NCBI GenBank assembly: GCA_951812925.1
Contig: OX638372.1
Coordinates: 84,961,058-85,025,057, forward strand
DNA length: 64,000 nucleotides
Source: Calliopum simillimum
Taxonomy: Eukaryota > Arthropoda > Insecta > Diptera > Lauxaniidae
Reading direction: 5' to 3'
Shown here: in pieces, positions 34,415-45,403 of the stretch
How positions within the stretch are numbered: the stretch's first letter is position 1
Layout of the letters: each line of letters opens with the position of its first letter
Made by a program: the position numbers and the translations under genes
Notes under the pieces: model-generated
Told to the model about the DNA's origin: nothing
Seen by the model: only the letters and a program-made list of their open reading frames with translations
Database searches by the model: none

Positions 34415-34610
34415 ACCGAACATCTAGAAAATCTCGACTACATTGACGACATTTCTATCGTCCAAACACTGAGATATGCAAAGCAAGATTGAAGACTTTG
34501 TCTTCGAATCACAAAAGGGCAGCCTAAAAATTAACGCAACCAAAATTAAAAGCTTGAAGCTGAACGCAAACAATAATGTCATCACGTTTAAATCTGGCAG
34601 TGGTTTTTTT
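34415..34610 (+). pseudogene. LINE reverse transcriptase fragment (YIDD region)
   Basis: The plus-strand translation gives YIDDIS at about 34438, equivalent to the catalytic FADD block. A frame change then leads to MQSKIEDFVFESQKGSLKIN and KIKSLKLNANN, which match the block C-terminal to FADD in many LINE reverse transcriptases (short helix, then GLKIN, then KTK). Only about 60 residues remain. It is a different element from the minus-strand one to its right. Confidence 0.55.
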
Positions 34611-34619
34611 AATTGAAAC

Positions 34620-35650
34620 CAACGCTCAGGGGATGGCCCCTATAAATGCGTTGCACTGTGTTGGTTTGAAAGAAGGAGATAGGTTAGAGGGAGGGGATAA
34701 AGATGGTGTAGTGTTGTTTTTCTTGAATTTTTGGATGTCTAGAGCACATCCTATTATAATATCTATAAAAAAGTGTTATAAACCATACGTTACGTCGGTG
34801 CTCAAGGGTGTCAATTGTTGATATAATATTTATGTCATCAATAAGTTAAAACACACGTCGCTGAACTCGGTCTAGCAGCTCTAAATGTGTGAATTGTATT
34901 CTAGTTTCGGACGAATATAGGTGAAGTAGACATTACGAAGATCAACAGGAGTGAAGTATTTCTAACACCGTTTCAAAAAACCTATACACTTTGCCACTTC
35001 TTTCGACACATGAAACACATGATCAGTCCACCTCAAATCCGATTGAATTAATATGCCCAGAACATCAAGAGATGGTGATCTTGTAATATCTACGCCAGCC
35101 ATATTAAGGTGAGCAGAAGAGCAATTCATTCGTCTGTGAGATAACTAGACACATAGGGTCTTGCTAGCATTGAAATCGACCCGAATAGCAAGACCCCACT
35201 CAGAGATTTTTTTGAGATCATTTGAGAGTGTATTGTACAAATGGCGCCTTTTAATCTCAACCTCCGTAGGACTGGGGCGCTTTTTAAGGCCATATGAATA
35301 ACAAATGTTACTATCATCCGCAAAGGAATGGATTTGGCTTGTAGTCGAAGACAGAAAGTCATCGATAAAAATAAGGAAAAGTGTTGGAGAAAGCACAGAA
35401 CCCTGGAGAACTCCAGCGTTAATGGAGTGTTCAATGGAAGTGAAACCATTAACTACAACACGGATCAAACGGTTATTACAGAAGCTTGTGATCCAAAGAG
35501 CAAAAGAATCACCGACACCATATGCAATTAGTTTTGATAAAAGGGCGCGATGCCACACTCGATTAAAAGCCTTTGAAATACGAAATCAACAAAATTTTGT
35601 TCTCGATATATCAATCTCAGTGAAAACTTTTGCATAAGAAAACTAAAAGT
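34620..35650 (-). pseudogene. LINE reverse transcriptase fragment (Jockey/CR1-like)
   Basis: Reading leftwards: AFNRVWH-like block, INAGVLQGSVLSPTLFLIFI, then SFADDSNICYS with the catalytic FADD. DFNASKT-like sequence and the thumb region LDVLGILIQSDLRWTDHV come next. A C-terminal part, SKEVAKCIGFLKRC, runs into stops near 34970. A tail resembling the LINE end (LTPLSTDVTYG at about 34790) follows in another frame. The upstream palm blocks and endonuclease are absent, so it is a 5'-truncated and mutated copy, as is common for LINEs. Confidence 0.8.
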
Positions 35651-36941
35651 GCCAGAAGCTTTGAGTTAAACAGATTTCGAACGACCCGTGGTTCAAAGTG
35701 GTTGTTATTTTGTTCACTTTTCAAGTCTGTCTTTCTGCTTTTCGAGTTAAGTTTTTTTCTGTGCACCTTAGTTAATTTATTTCCTCAAAAATTTATTGCA
35801 AAATTATTTTATATCAAATTTTATATTTCTAATGAAATTATTTATGGGCTTTTTATTAATAACATACAGCCTTTACAGCCACCAATTAAAACGATCATCA
35901 TTTAATTGTTATCAAAGCCCTGCTTAGATTGTGAAAAAACGCCGCTCATATAAATAAATTCTAATAACTCTTCTAATGTGTCTTATCATCAGTGCTAATT
36001 AAAATCAGGCACAATTGGCAGAAATATAATAAAATCTAACAATGAATCATTTTCAACACCTAGTGGTTTTGTTTTGTTTCATTTGTTTTTTTCTTAAAAA
36101 TTGTAGACAATTTCACTTTTCCATTTCAGTACCTCGCGTTGACGTTTCAATTTAATTTTAATGTACCAACACACACATATAAGCAACGCAATAATGGTGC
36201 GTTTTATTTCACATGGTGATATGTACTATGTGTGTGTGGGTGTGCATTTCCGCATAACAGTATTTCCGGTAACATATGCTGGCTGTGGATGACGCGTCTG
36301 TCGTCGTTGGTTTTAATTTTGCCGCTTCTTTCATTTATTTATATTATTATAATTTCATTCCTTTTTTCCATTTTTTGTTTTGTTTTGTGGGTTTGGTGAG
36401 CACCGCATCCGAAGGTAAGCAGAAAGGGAAGGCAACAATTTTTGAACGCCTTTTTGCACGTGCATATTTAATTGTGCCATTAATTAACGTTACATGCACG
36501 TTACTTCCTGTGCGTCGTCAAAATGAAAAATTCCACACAGACGTGGCACATTTCCTTTAATATTCTGCGTTATTTCTTTCTTTTTTTTTTTTTTGGTCTT
36601 CTCTCTCTCTCTAAAAGCAAAGAAAATTGTGAAAAATAACAAGGGGAATATAGCATATTTTGTGGCGCACAGACAATTTAAATGCGAAATGAAGCAGAAA
36701 ATGAGAAAAATTAATAGAAAACTTTAGATTTGATTATAAGATGGAATAATGCAAAAATAAAGTGAGCTCTTAAAACAATTTTTTAAAATTTATTTGAGAC
36801 ATCTAACGTATTTCTAAAGTAATGAGAGTTTTTAATGAAAGCAATTACGAAATTTTTTTGTTAACAAAAGCGTAATGTTCATTTTCGTTAGAAAAATTAA
36901 ATAAGTCCGTTCATCATCAGTTTCATTGTATGAACTCTGTA
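35651..36941. other. No gene recognised
   Basis: AT-rich DNA with a (CT)n patch at 36600 and ACAC/GTGTGTG runs at about 36170-36245. No protein motif was found. Confidence 0.45.
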
Positions 36942-37892
36942 CACGCAAAAAAATGATCCGGAAAAATTGATTTTCAAATAGCACAAAGTGATAATAATCT
37001 CATGAAAAATTACGGTTTGTTCCATGGATCCAGTAATTCAATTACTGAATTCTCATGGAAAAGTAATGGCACGAAAGTAAAATATATGGTTTGAGCTTCA
37101 AAAAGTACAGAGATAAACAGTGAAAAATATTGAATAGAGAAATAAAAACTTGACGCATGGAAAAAAAACCATTGAGCTCTGCAATATTTGGTTAGAACAC
37201 ATTTGAATAATTACTGATTGAGATTGTAAAACATTTTATTGAAGAATAATTTAAATTCAACAATCTATATATATGAAAACGTGGAAACGTTAGAACGCTG
37301 GATGGGAAAAGCCAAAAGATATGAAGTTGTTCTCTGAAATTGATAAAATTCCAAACTCGGAAAAAGTTTGCAATTTTATTTAGAAATGGAAAAAATGAAA
37401 GAAAATGGTTTATGTTTCAATATGGATTTTATTAAGCGTTGTTCTTACCAATATGGAGTACACAGCAAAAGTGAATTGGAGGTCACTTAGATTTAAATTC
37501 TATACTAAAGGTTGCAAAATAATGGTTTTAACTACCAACATTGCAAATGTTTAAATTCTAAAATCTATAAGATTATTGCCATAGTTTAGGCATCAGCGCA
37601 ATGTTATATTAGATGATAAAAAAGTGTTGCCATCTGGCATAAACATCGCCGCCGGCCTTGCAATATGGCTGCAAAAAAAATCTGGAATATTGACTTCAAA
37701 AAATTGTTAATGTGTAATGAGGATTTCAATTAAATTCATTTTAATAATTTGCTTTATGATAACTTAAAAAATACAGTGTTATTGTTAAAAATATACGTTT
37801 GCATTTTTATTAATTTAATTCTTGAGAGCATTCATATTTTTAATTTTTTTGTTTTTTAAAATTAAATCTAAAAAATATATTTCAATAAATTT

Positions 37893-38731
37893 AAGCTGAA
37901 CAGGACCCGGAGAGGACACATCCAAAAATGGTGTTCTGAGCGACAGGAAGGCCGTTAGAACTTGGCATTACCCCTGCTAAAATACTTTTCTGATACAAGT
38001 CTGTACCAAGGACCATGGAAATAGGGGCACATTTATCAAAGTCTGGATCGGCTAAGACAGAATTCCGAAAGTTTTCTTTAATCTTAGGATCTAAGGATCT
38101 TGAAGGTGTTTTTATCGAAATTCTGTTGACTATTTAAAATGTAGCTTCAATTTTAACTTGGGAGTCTGAATGTGCTCGAATGAGTAAAGAACAAATCTTC
38201 ACCAATAGTAGGAATTTGTAAGTTTTTGACTAGGCTGGTCGATACTCGACTCACTGCTATGCAAGGGTCAAGGAGCGACCTTGCATAGTGCAATCGCCCT
38301 TTGACTTGAAGTCTGACGAGTGATGTTGGAAATAATGCGATGACATGCTGCGCTAATATTGAGCCAACTGTTACAGTCTCTACTGGAGTAGAGCTCAATG
38401 GAATAATAGAGTCGCATTTGCGCCTTCCTTCGTGCATATGAAGCAAAGTATGGTAATTCTCCTTGCAGTAATGGCAAACATCTTTACTTCTACATGAACC
38501 TTCAGAATGTTGATGGGCTAAGCAATTGGAGCAGTACTTGTGGAGAAGCACTGCACGCATTCGTTGCTCAGTGTTCATGTCGAGGAATTTGGAGCAAATT
38601 CGAAGAGCATGGTAGCCACTGCAAACTCTGCATTGGTATTTTTTGGTTACTCTGCCTGGATTGGCCCTATTGGAGAGACACGCCTGGACATTGCTTACAA
38701 CCTTTGATTTGTTGTTTACTATTCTGGGCAT
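37893..38731 (-). pseudogene. BEL/Pao zinc-knuckle and aspartic protease fragment
   Basis: Starts MPRIVNNKSKVV. Residues ~34-80 carry two cysteine clusters, CRVCSGYHALRICSKF and CSNCLAHQHSEGSC, then CHYCKENYHTLLH. These are the gag zinc-knuckle region of BEL/Pao elements. The protease follows: LVRLQVKGRLHYARSLLDPC, where LLDPC stands at the catalytic-aspartate site. After a frame change and a stop near 38140 come PDFDKCAPISMVLGTDLY and NGLPVAQNTIFGCVLSGSC, the typical end of this domain. The ATG-led frame is open for 192 codons and then broken. It lies on the minus strand within the Helitron. Confidence 0.8.
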
Positions 38732-38797
38732 GTTGAAGCTGAAAATTAATTTTTGGAAAAATGAGGACGTAGAATATATTTGAAAATGGAGAGAAGT

Positions 38798-39085
38798 TTA
38801 GTTTGTTGGGAGAAGAACCAATTTAACTATCGGACGCGTTATCGGACCACGCTCGGTAATAACATCAGCGACGCGAATTAAAGTGTCTTTGCCACGATAA
38901 GCTTTGGATACTCGACCTAAGCGCCATTCGTAAGGCGGAAGGTTTTCTTCGCGAACTACAACAATCGAATTTACTTCTATATTTTCTTGCGGTCTTTTCC
39001 ATTTAATGCGTATGTGGAGTTCCTTAAGATACTCGTTTTTCCATCGAGCGCAAAATTGTTGTTGAGTTGCTTTAAGCCGCTGCCA
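38798..39085 (-). pseudogene. BEL/Pao integrase C-terminal fragment
   Basis: The minus-strand translation reads RWQRLKATQQQFCARWKNEY, then LKELHIRIKWKRPQ, SIVVVREENLPPYEWRLGRV and ITRPIVKLVLLPTN followed by a stop. This is the conserved end of BEL/Pao integrases, whose C-terminal domain binds DNA. It lies 66 bp upstream of the zinc-knuckle frame in the same direction. That order is unexpected, because gag precedes pol in a standard BEL element. Confidence 0.78.
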
Positions 39086-39660
39086 CCTTTGAATAATAGA
39101 AAAATGAAATGGTGTCCGTATGTAGCTTATGAATGCGGAAACTACACGGTCGATTTACACGATTTTTTTTTTTAAATTGTTTCTTATGGTCTGTAGAAGG
39201 TTCATAAGGGGGTGAGATTCCGCTGAGGGGGACGGGGGTTGCACCCCCCATACAAAAAAATACAAAAAATGCTATATCTCTGCACTTATACAAGCTATGA
39301 TTATAAAGTTGGTGATTTTATGCATAATGTATCTACCATTCACAATGCAAAACTTGGCGGATATTAGGTGTATGCTATATTTCTTCACATATGTCAGATA
39401 TCGTTATAGAACTTTGTACATACATGGTTGTATATTCTATCTACCATTCACCTTGAAAAAGAGGAGTTGCACCTTTCATACAAAAAATATATAAAATGTT
39501 ATATCTCTGTACATAAGTATGTGAGCTATGATTATAAAAGTTGATACATGGATCTTAAAATCCTTGGTGATTGGAAGAGAGGGACAATGGAGATGGATGG
39601 GACTTCATATGTAAAGGGCATCGGGAACGGGCGAACGAAGTCGCAACCAGGCCAGCTAGT

Positions 39661-39750
39661 AAGCTATAGAAATGAAAGTGCTACAGTAGCCCAGTGGTTA
39701 GAGTGTTGCCTAGAATTACAAAGGTCTTAAGTTCGATACAATCAACATAA
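39661..39750 (+). mobile_element. tRNA-derived SINE-like head, copy 1
   Basis: TAGCCCAGTGG (39687-39697) is a perfect A box. It is followed 30 nt later by AGTTCGATAC, a weak B box, and then a T/A-rich stretch. The same sequence occurs at 56496-56600 with TAGCTCAGTGG. Both belong to the duplicated flank of the lipase units, so the two copies come from one ancestral insertion. Confidence 0.6.
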
Positions 39751-40061
39751 TTTTTTTTTATATTTTTAAATTTTTTAAAAAGTTTACTGCGTGTAATCAG
39801 TAAAAAATATGGTTTTTCTTTGCGGGCGCACAGTTACTGAAAAAAATCCGTAATAAATACTGGGATTTTCAATGAATTTTTACGGTTTAGTTTTTTCCGT
39901 GTATAGCTAAAAGTAACAGAACCTGCAAAGGTATATAATGAATTAACTTTTTTTTTTTTTAATACGAATTTGAAAGAAAACACATTTGAACATACCTAAT
40001 CAGTAGGGTGGGCCAAATTGTATGGACGAAATTTTATCGACCTCGGCTACCCCCCTATGTG

Positions 40062-40860
40062 AAAGTTCATTCAATTCTATGAATATTTGCCCAAGGAACC
40101 ATGCCTCTGCGTTCAACTTTAGTTCGGCGCATTTTTGATCGAAAATTTTTCCTTTTATGAATATTTTTTTTATTTTCATACTAAATTTTAAAAATTTTTA
40201 TAAAGACAAAAGTAATGTCATTATATGATTTGGCTGGTATTCTGTCAGTAATCAAATGAATTGGATTTTGTTTACACAGAAAGTTTACTTGATGGTGTGG
40301 AATTGATGCCTTATATTTAAAAAAGTTATATGGGTCAAATAGCCGATTATTATGACCGACTTTCAAAATAAACGATTCATATTTTTGGATGAATTTTTTC
40401 AAACAAAACACCAACCTAGACTGAAAGTTCATTCAATTTGATGAATATTTGCCCAAGGAACCATACCTCTACGTTCAATTTTAGTTCGGCGCATTTTCGA
40501 TTTAAAATTTTACCTTGCGTTTAATATTTATTTTTATGGTAAATTTTCAAAATTCTTATAGAGACAAAAGTAATATCATAATATGTTTTGGCTGGTATTC
40601 TGTGAGTAATCAATAAAATTGAATTCTGTTTTTACGAAAAGTTTACTTGATAGCGTGAAATTGAAAATATTTATTCCAAAAAATTATATATACCAAAAAT
40701 CTATGTAAAAATGTGACTCGTTTATTTTGAAATCGGTTATTTGACCGATAAAATTTTTTGGAATAAATATAATCAATTCCACGCTATCAAGTAAACTTTT
40801 CGTAAAAACTGAACCCAATTTTATTGAATACTGACAGAATACCAGCCAAAACATATTACA
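40062..40860. repeat. Tandem ~370-bp units in the left arm of the 8.5-kb insertion
   Basis: GAAAGTTCATTCAATT followed by GAATATTTGCCCAAGGAACC occurs at about 40062 and 40425. The phrase TTTGGCTGGTATTCTGTSAGTAATCAA recurs with the same spacing. A third, inverted partial copy lies at 40740-40860 (GAATACCAGCCAAAAC). Confidence 0.7.
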
Positions 40861-41294
40861 CTCAAAAAAATATGACGTTAAAAACAAGAAATTTAACAGT
40901 AAAAACAATTGTAAAAACAGTCAAAAAGACTCCCATTACATTTACAGTCATTTTAACTGGAAATTGTAGGTCATTTTTTTTTACTGTCTTTTACAATTTA
41001 TTGCAACCGACAGTCAAAAATTACAGTCAAATGACAAAAACTGTTTTTTATCAAATGACTGTAAATCGCAGTTATTTAAATGGTTTTACAGTCAAAAATT
41101 CAATTACTGTTTTTTCTAGATTAACTGTAATTTGCAGTTATTTTAATTGTTTTAAAGTCAAAATTAAATAACGATTTTTTTTTTTTTTTTATTTATTTAT
41201 TGATTTATTCATCTAGTGCAGCTTACATTTTATAAAAATTTATTGAAAATACAGTAGTTTGTGTAGTTATATTTAAATGAAAAATTTTACTTTA
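40861..41294. repeat. TTTTACAGTCAAAA-type internal repeats
   Basis: Many copies of ACAGTCAAAA or its complement TTTTGACTGT occur over 300 bp, ending in a T run at about 41175. It is probably a MITE body, with CACTCAAAAAAATATGACG at the left end resembling other termini in the window. It is not coding. Confidence 0.5.
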
Positions 41295-42401
41295 GCGACT
41301 GTTGTTGTTTTTTTGTTTTGCCCAAATAGGGCTCTAGAAATTAATTACAACAACAACAACAAAAAGTTCGGGTCGAACCTACTTTCGGAGATATTGCCAT
41401 CGCCAGATCGGGATATATCTTTAATAAAAATCAGTATAAGTTGGGAACCCCTGGATGGATTTTGAAAATATTGATGTTATATGAAATGTATTTTACCGGA
41501 CTTTATAATTGCTCTACAAAATTTTACAATTTGAGTGACAGTTTTCGAGATATGACAATTTTTCAAAAATTCATCCCATTTTTTTCCCAAAAAATCGTTA
41601 TTTTTCCATCTTTAATAAATTTCTATAGAAAAAACAAAAATGACCCAAATCAATTTTCTTGAAATTAGGAACTATTAACAACAACAATGCCAGAACAGAC
41701 AACAAATACAACAACTTTACTACTACTTAAACAGCATTAATTTTAAATAAGAGTAGGGGTAAATGGAGGGCCTACGGCCGCAGCTCAGAATTTAAAACTC
41801 CCAAAAATCCAACACTGGCTTTGAGGTGGCCTTCATATATCCAATACATAGTTTGGTAGCCAAATTGAGTTGTTGTTGTAGTAGTAAAGTTGTTGTTGTT
41901 CTGGCATTCTTGTTAAAAGTTCCTAGTTTCAAGGAAATTATTTGGTCTATTTTTGTTTTTTTCTATAGAAATTTATTAATGATGCAATTCCAGATACATG
42001 TTGCATATCAAATGAAAGGAAATAAATTGGGCTTCCTAATTTAGTTATAAAAGTTATAGGTTAATAATACATTTTTTGGGAAAAATAAGGTTTTTTTTGG
42101 GAAAAAAAATGGGGTGAATTTTTGAAAAATTGTCCTATCTCGAAAACTATGCCTCAAATTGAAAAATTTTTTAAAGCAATTACAAAGTCCGATAAAATAC
42201 CTTTAATATGACATCAATATTTTTAAAATGCATTCAGGGGTTCCCAACTTATACCGTTTTTTATAAAAGATATATCCAGATCTTCCGATGGCTATATCTC
42301 CGAAAGTAGACCCGTTCAGACATTTTTGATTGCATAGTCTTCCTTAGAATTAGAAACTTAACAAACCAAACTAGGTTTAAAAAAAAAATATTAACAGTCG
42401 C
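41295..42401. mobile_element. 1.1-kb palindromic MITE, TA target site
   Basis: The ends GCGACTGTT and AACAGTCGC are flanked by TA (41293-41294, 42402-42403). The arms stay inverted over about 400 bp, for example ACTTTCGGAGATATTGCCAT against ATGGCTATATCTCCGAAAGT. The centre near 41770 is unrelated GC-richer sequence. No coding capacity. Confidence 0.82.
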
Positions 42402-42504
42402 TAATCTAACGTTAAGCAAAAACAAATTCTATCAAATTAAACATCGCCTATAATGAGTTGTGTTAAGCACACAGCCAACATTTGAAAAACACACAGCAAC
42501 CAAC

Positions 42505-43420
42505 CTATATTTTGCGAAGAAATGTGTACCAGGATGTCCCTCCGTATTCGGTAGGCATTGTACTTTAAACTTAGCCAAGTCTTTGTGAGAATGTTCCTTA
42601 TACCAGATGAATGCAGGTGTTGCAGGTTCTTGTGCGCTTTTCAGTAAAATATCTATTTTTGGAAAAAAAAGAAACCAAATTAGATTATTCCACATAACAA
42701 ATCACATATTTTATACTTACTCTGCACCCTCGCCCATTTTTGTTGTCGCCTCAATAGATATTCTGTATTTAGTATTTGGTTTTAAGCCGTCCATTTTCAT
42801 TGCCGTTCTATTGGGATCGGTAATGTGTGGCTCGTATTCACGTCGCTCACCCACAAAGGTGCTTTTAACCTCTTCGAAATAAATTTTATAACCAGTGAGT
42901 TTGCCATTAGGACTTAATGGTTTCTTCCGTGTCAATCAAAAAGTCGGTGAACCTTACGTGTATCAAAATCAATTACAGCGCTGGGTGGGCCATTGAAACG
43001 TCCATTATAGACAAGCAAACGCGCGAAATTCTTAGAATCGGGCTTAAATTGTGTTACTAATATTTGACTGCTTCTCTCTCCTGTTCAGTCCACTTTTGAA
43101 TTTTATAACCCTTGAAATGACCACGCACAGATTCTACACTGACGGGATTTCAACCGAGTACGGCTGAAGTTTCGCTAGTATTTTGAATCATTGTAAAGTT
43201 GGTGGGAGCTTCTAGGGATCTTGCATGAAAAACAATAAAAACAATTTCAATATTTTCACTTTTTTGGAACTCTGTACATTGCTTAATCAAACTTACGATC
43301 TTCTCCGGAATAGCCGAAAATTTCTTCTGCGTCCACTTTGGATTCACTACTTTAATCAAAGTTTCAGTATAAACAAGGGTGCGTTCACTTTGCCGAATTT
43401 TTAGCGACTTTTTAATTTGC
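42505..43420 (-). pseudogene. Nrg: Neuroglian (L1-type adhesion molecule) pseudogene fragment with introns
   Basis: Three exon pieces read leftwards. (1) To 43297: SESKVDAEEIFGYSGED, ending at a GTAAGT donor. (2) About 43211-42721: EAPTNFTMIQNTSETSAVL, GHFKGYKIQKWTEQE, NGRFNGPPSAVIDFDT and PNGKLTGYKIYFEEVKSTF to KMGEGAE, again ending at GTAAGT. (3) About 42652-42505: EPATPAFIW and NTEGHPGTHFFAKYR. These follow the fibronectin III repeats of Drosophila neuroglian in order. A tryptophan codon is TGA at about 43155, about 20 residues are missing after DFDT, and frameshifts occur at the third exon. The two short introns keep splice sites, so this is a copied genomic fragment, not a retrocopy. Neuroglian itself is a neuronal and septate-junction adhesion protein. 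Confidence 0.85.
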
Positions 43421-44039
43421 AAAGGGCTAATTTACATAGACATTCATAATTAAAATAATCATATATTTGGTGATTATTTTAATCATGAAATAAATGAGCA
43501 AACGATGCCACGAAATCAAACAGAATTGTGTTTTAAAATATTTCACAAAAACAGAGTTGGGTTGTAAAATGTTTCACAATTTTTTCCTTTTGGGAGTAAA
43601 ATAATACAGTTTTCGTGAAGAAATCTACGAGATGGATGAAATAAGTGGTTAATAGCAACATAATTTGAGAGTCTATACAAAATTAACTCACAGTTTGACA
43701 CAAATTTGTTGCATGAAAAAATAATACAAAAATGTATTAAAATCAGACCTTGAAACTTTTAAACTTTTATTCAAAAAGTTTTGCAAATGCAAGTTTTTGA
43801 AAACTTTTATTGTATGAAAGTTTATAAAAACTTTTATTTTTCGTATAAAAGTTTTTTGAAAAAGTTTTTAAAAACTTTTATTTTTAAAAGTTTTTTATAA
43901 AAGTTTTTCAAAAAACTTCTTATATAAAAGTTTTTTTTTTGGAAAAAAACATGGCAAAAAAAAGAAATACCTTGAAAAAAATCCAGTGACTGAAGTATTA
44001 CAAATTACACGCTTATCTACATATAGAGCTGAAAGATAA

Positions 44040-44923
44040 AATGCGACCGTTTTGAGCCCATTTCGGTGAAAAAATTTTATTGCACCAATCGATGGGGAAA
44101 GGTCGAAAATAGATTTTGGACATGACCAGGGGTGTCCCCGACCCCTCTAAGTGACCGATTTGGGCCCATTTAGGTGAAAAAATTTTATTGCACCAATCGA
44201 TGGGAAAAGGTTGAAAATACATTTTGGACATGACAAGAGGAGTCCCCGACCCTTCTAAGTGACCGATTTGGGCCCATTTTGGTGAAAAATTTTTATTGCA
44301 CCAATCGATGGGGAAAGGTCGAAAATAGATTTTGGACATGACCAGGGGTGTCCCCGACCCCTCTAAGTGACCGATTTGAGCCCATTTTGGTGAAAAATTT
44401 TTATTGCACCAATCGATGGGGAAAGGTCGAAAATAGATTTTGGACATGACAAGAGGAGTCCCCGACCCCTCTAAGTGACCGATTTGGGCCCATTTTGGTG
44501 AAAAATTTTTATTGCACCAATCGATGGGGAAAGGTCGAAAATAGATTTTGGACATGACCAGGGGTATCCCCGGCCCCTCTAAGCGACCGATTTGAGCCCA
44601 TTTTGGTGAAAAAATTTTATTGCACCAATCGATGGGAAAAGGTTGAAAATACATTTTGGACATGACAAGAGGAGTCCCCGACCCCTCTAAGTGACCGATT
44701 TGGGCCCATTTTGGTGAAAAATTTTTATTGCACCAATCGATGGGGAAAGGTCGAAATTAGATTTTGGACATGACCAGGGGTGTCCCCCGACCCCTCTAAG
44801 TGACCGATTTGGGCCCATTTTGGTGAAAAAATTTTATTACACCAATCGATGGGAAAAGGTTGAAAATACATTTTGGACATGACAAGAGGAGTCCCCGACC
44901 CCTCTAAGTGACCGATTTGGGCC
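44040..44923 (-). repeat. 108-bp monomer array, left arm
   Basis: About eight monomers, each with CACCAATCGATGGGGAAAGG or the variant GATGGGAAAAGG. The two variants mostly alternate, giving a 216-bp higher-order repeat. The 108-bp length is a multiple of three, so a 36-residue repeat frame stays open by construction. Confidence 0.9.
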
Positions 44924-45123
44924 NNNNNNNNNNNNNNNNNNNNNNNNNNNNNNNNNNNNNNNNNNNNNNNNNNNNNNNNNNNNNNNNNNNNNNNNNNNNN
45001 NNNNNNNNNNNNNNNNNNNNNNNNNNNNNNNNNNNNNNNNNNNNNNNNNNNNNNNNNNNNNNNNNNNNNNNNNNNNNNNNNNNNNNNNNNNNNNNNNNNN
45101 NNNNNNNNNNNNNNNNNNNNNNN
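44924..45123. other. Assembly gap (200 N)
   Basis: Unknown bases inside the left 108-bp array. A run of exactly 200 N may be a placeholder, so the true array length is unknown. Confidence 0.95.
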
Positions 45124-45403
45124 ATTTTTTTTTGCTTTTTACATTCTACCTAAGTACAAAAATGATTTTGGTTTTAAGGGCTTCAAATAATGCAATAGTT
45201 GTTTAACCAATAATCCATTTCATGCACTCTTTTTAAATTTTGTGCATCTGTTTAAACGAGAGAAAATTCTTGCACTGTGGGAACTTTTGTTTTGATTTGT
45301 GACAAAAATATTTCGAATTGTATGTATTAGATGTATACATTTTGGCGTAGCGTTATTTATAGTATACATCTGTTATGGAAATAAATATGTTCCACATTTT
45401 CCG

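Larger units (their letters stand above)
37264..39659 (+). mobile_element. Complete non-autonomous Helitron carrying BEL/Pao fragments
   Basis: It begins TCTATATATATGAAAACG after a host A (37263) and ends CTAG (39656-39659) before a host T. The hairpin-forming GGGCGAACGAAGTCGC lies 15-30 bp before the end. These are the canonical Helitron features: 5' TC, 3' hairpin plus CTRR, and A/T insertion. The duplicated unit 2 shows the empty site at 56494/56495. The interior holds two BEL/Pao-derived coding fragments and a partial ~229-bp tandem repeat (39240-39310 and 39468-39545). No Rep or helicase is encoded, so it depended on another Helitron. Confidence 0.82.
36942..39901. mobile_element. MITE with CACGCAAAAAAA / TTTTTTCCGTG termini, split by a Helitron
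   Basis: The left end CACGCAAAAAAATG and the right end TTTTTTCCGTG resemble those of the MITE at 5079-6406, with TA on both sides (36940-36941, 39902-39903). Without the Helitron its length is about 564 bp. The part from about 37150 rightwards is also present in the second lipase duplication unit (56370-56750). Confidence 0.45.
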
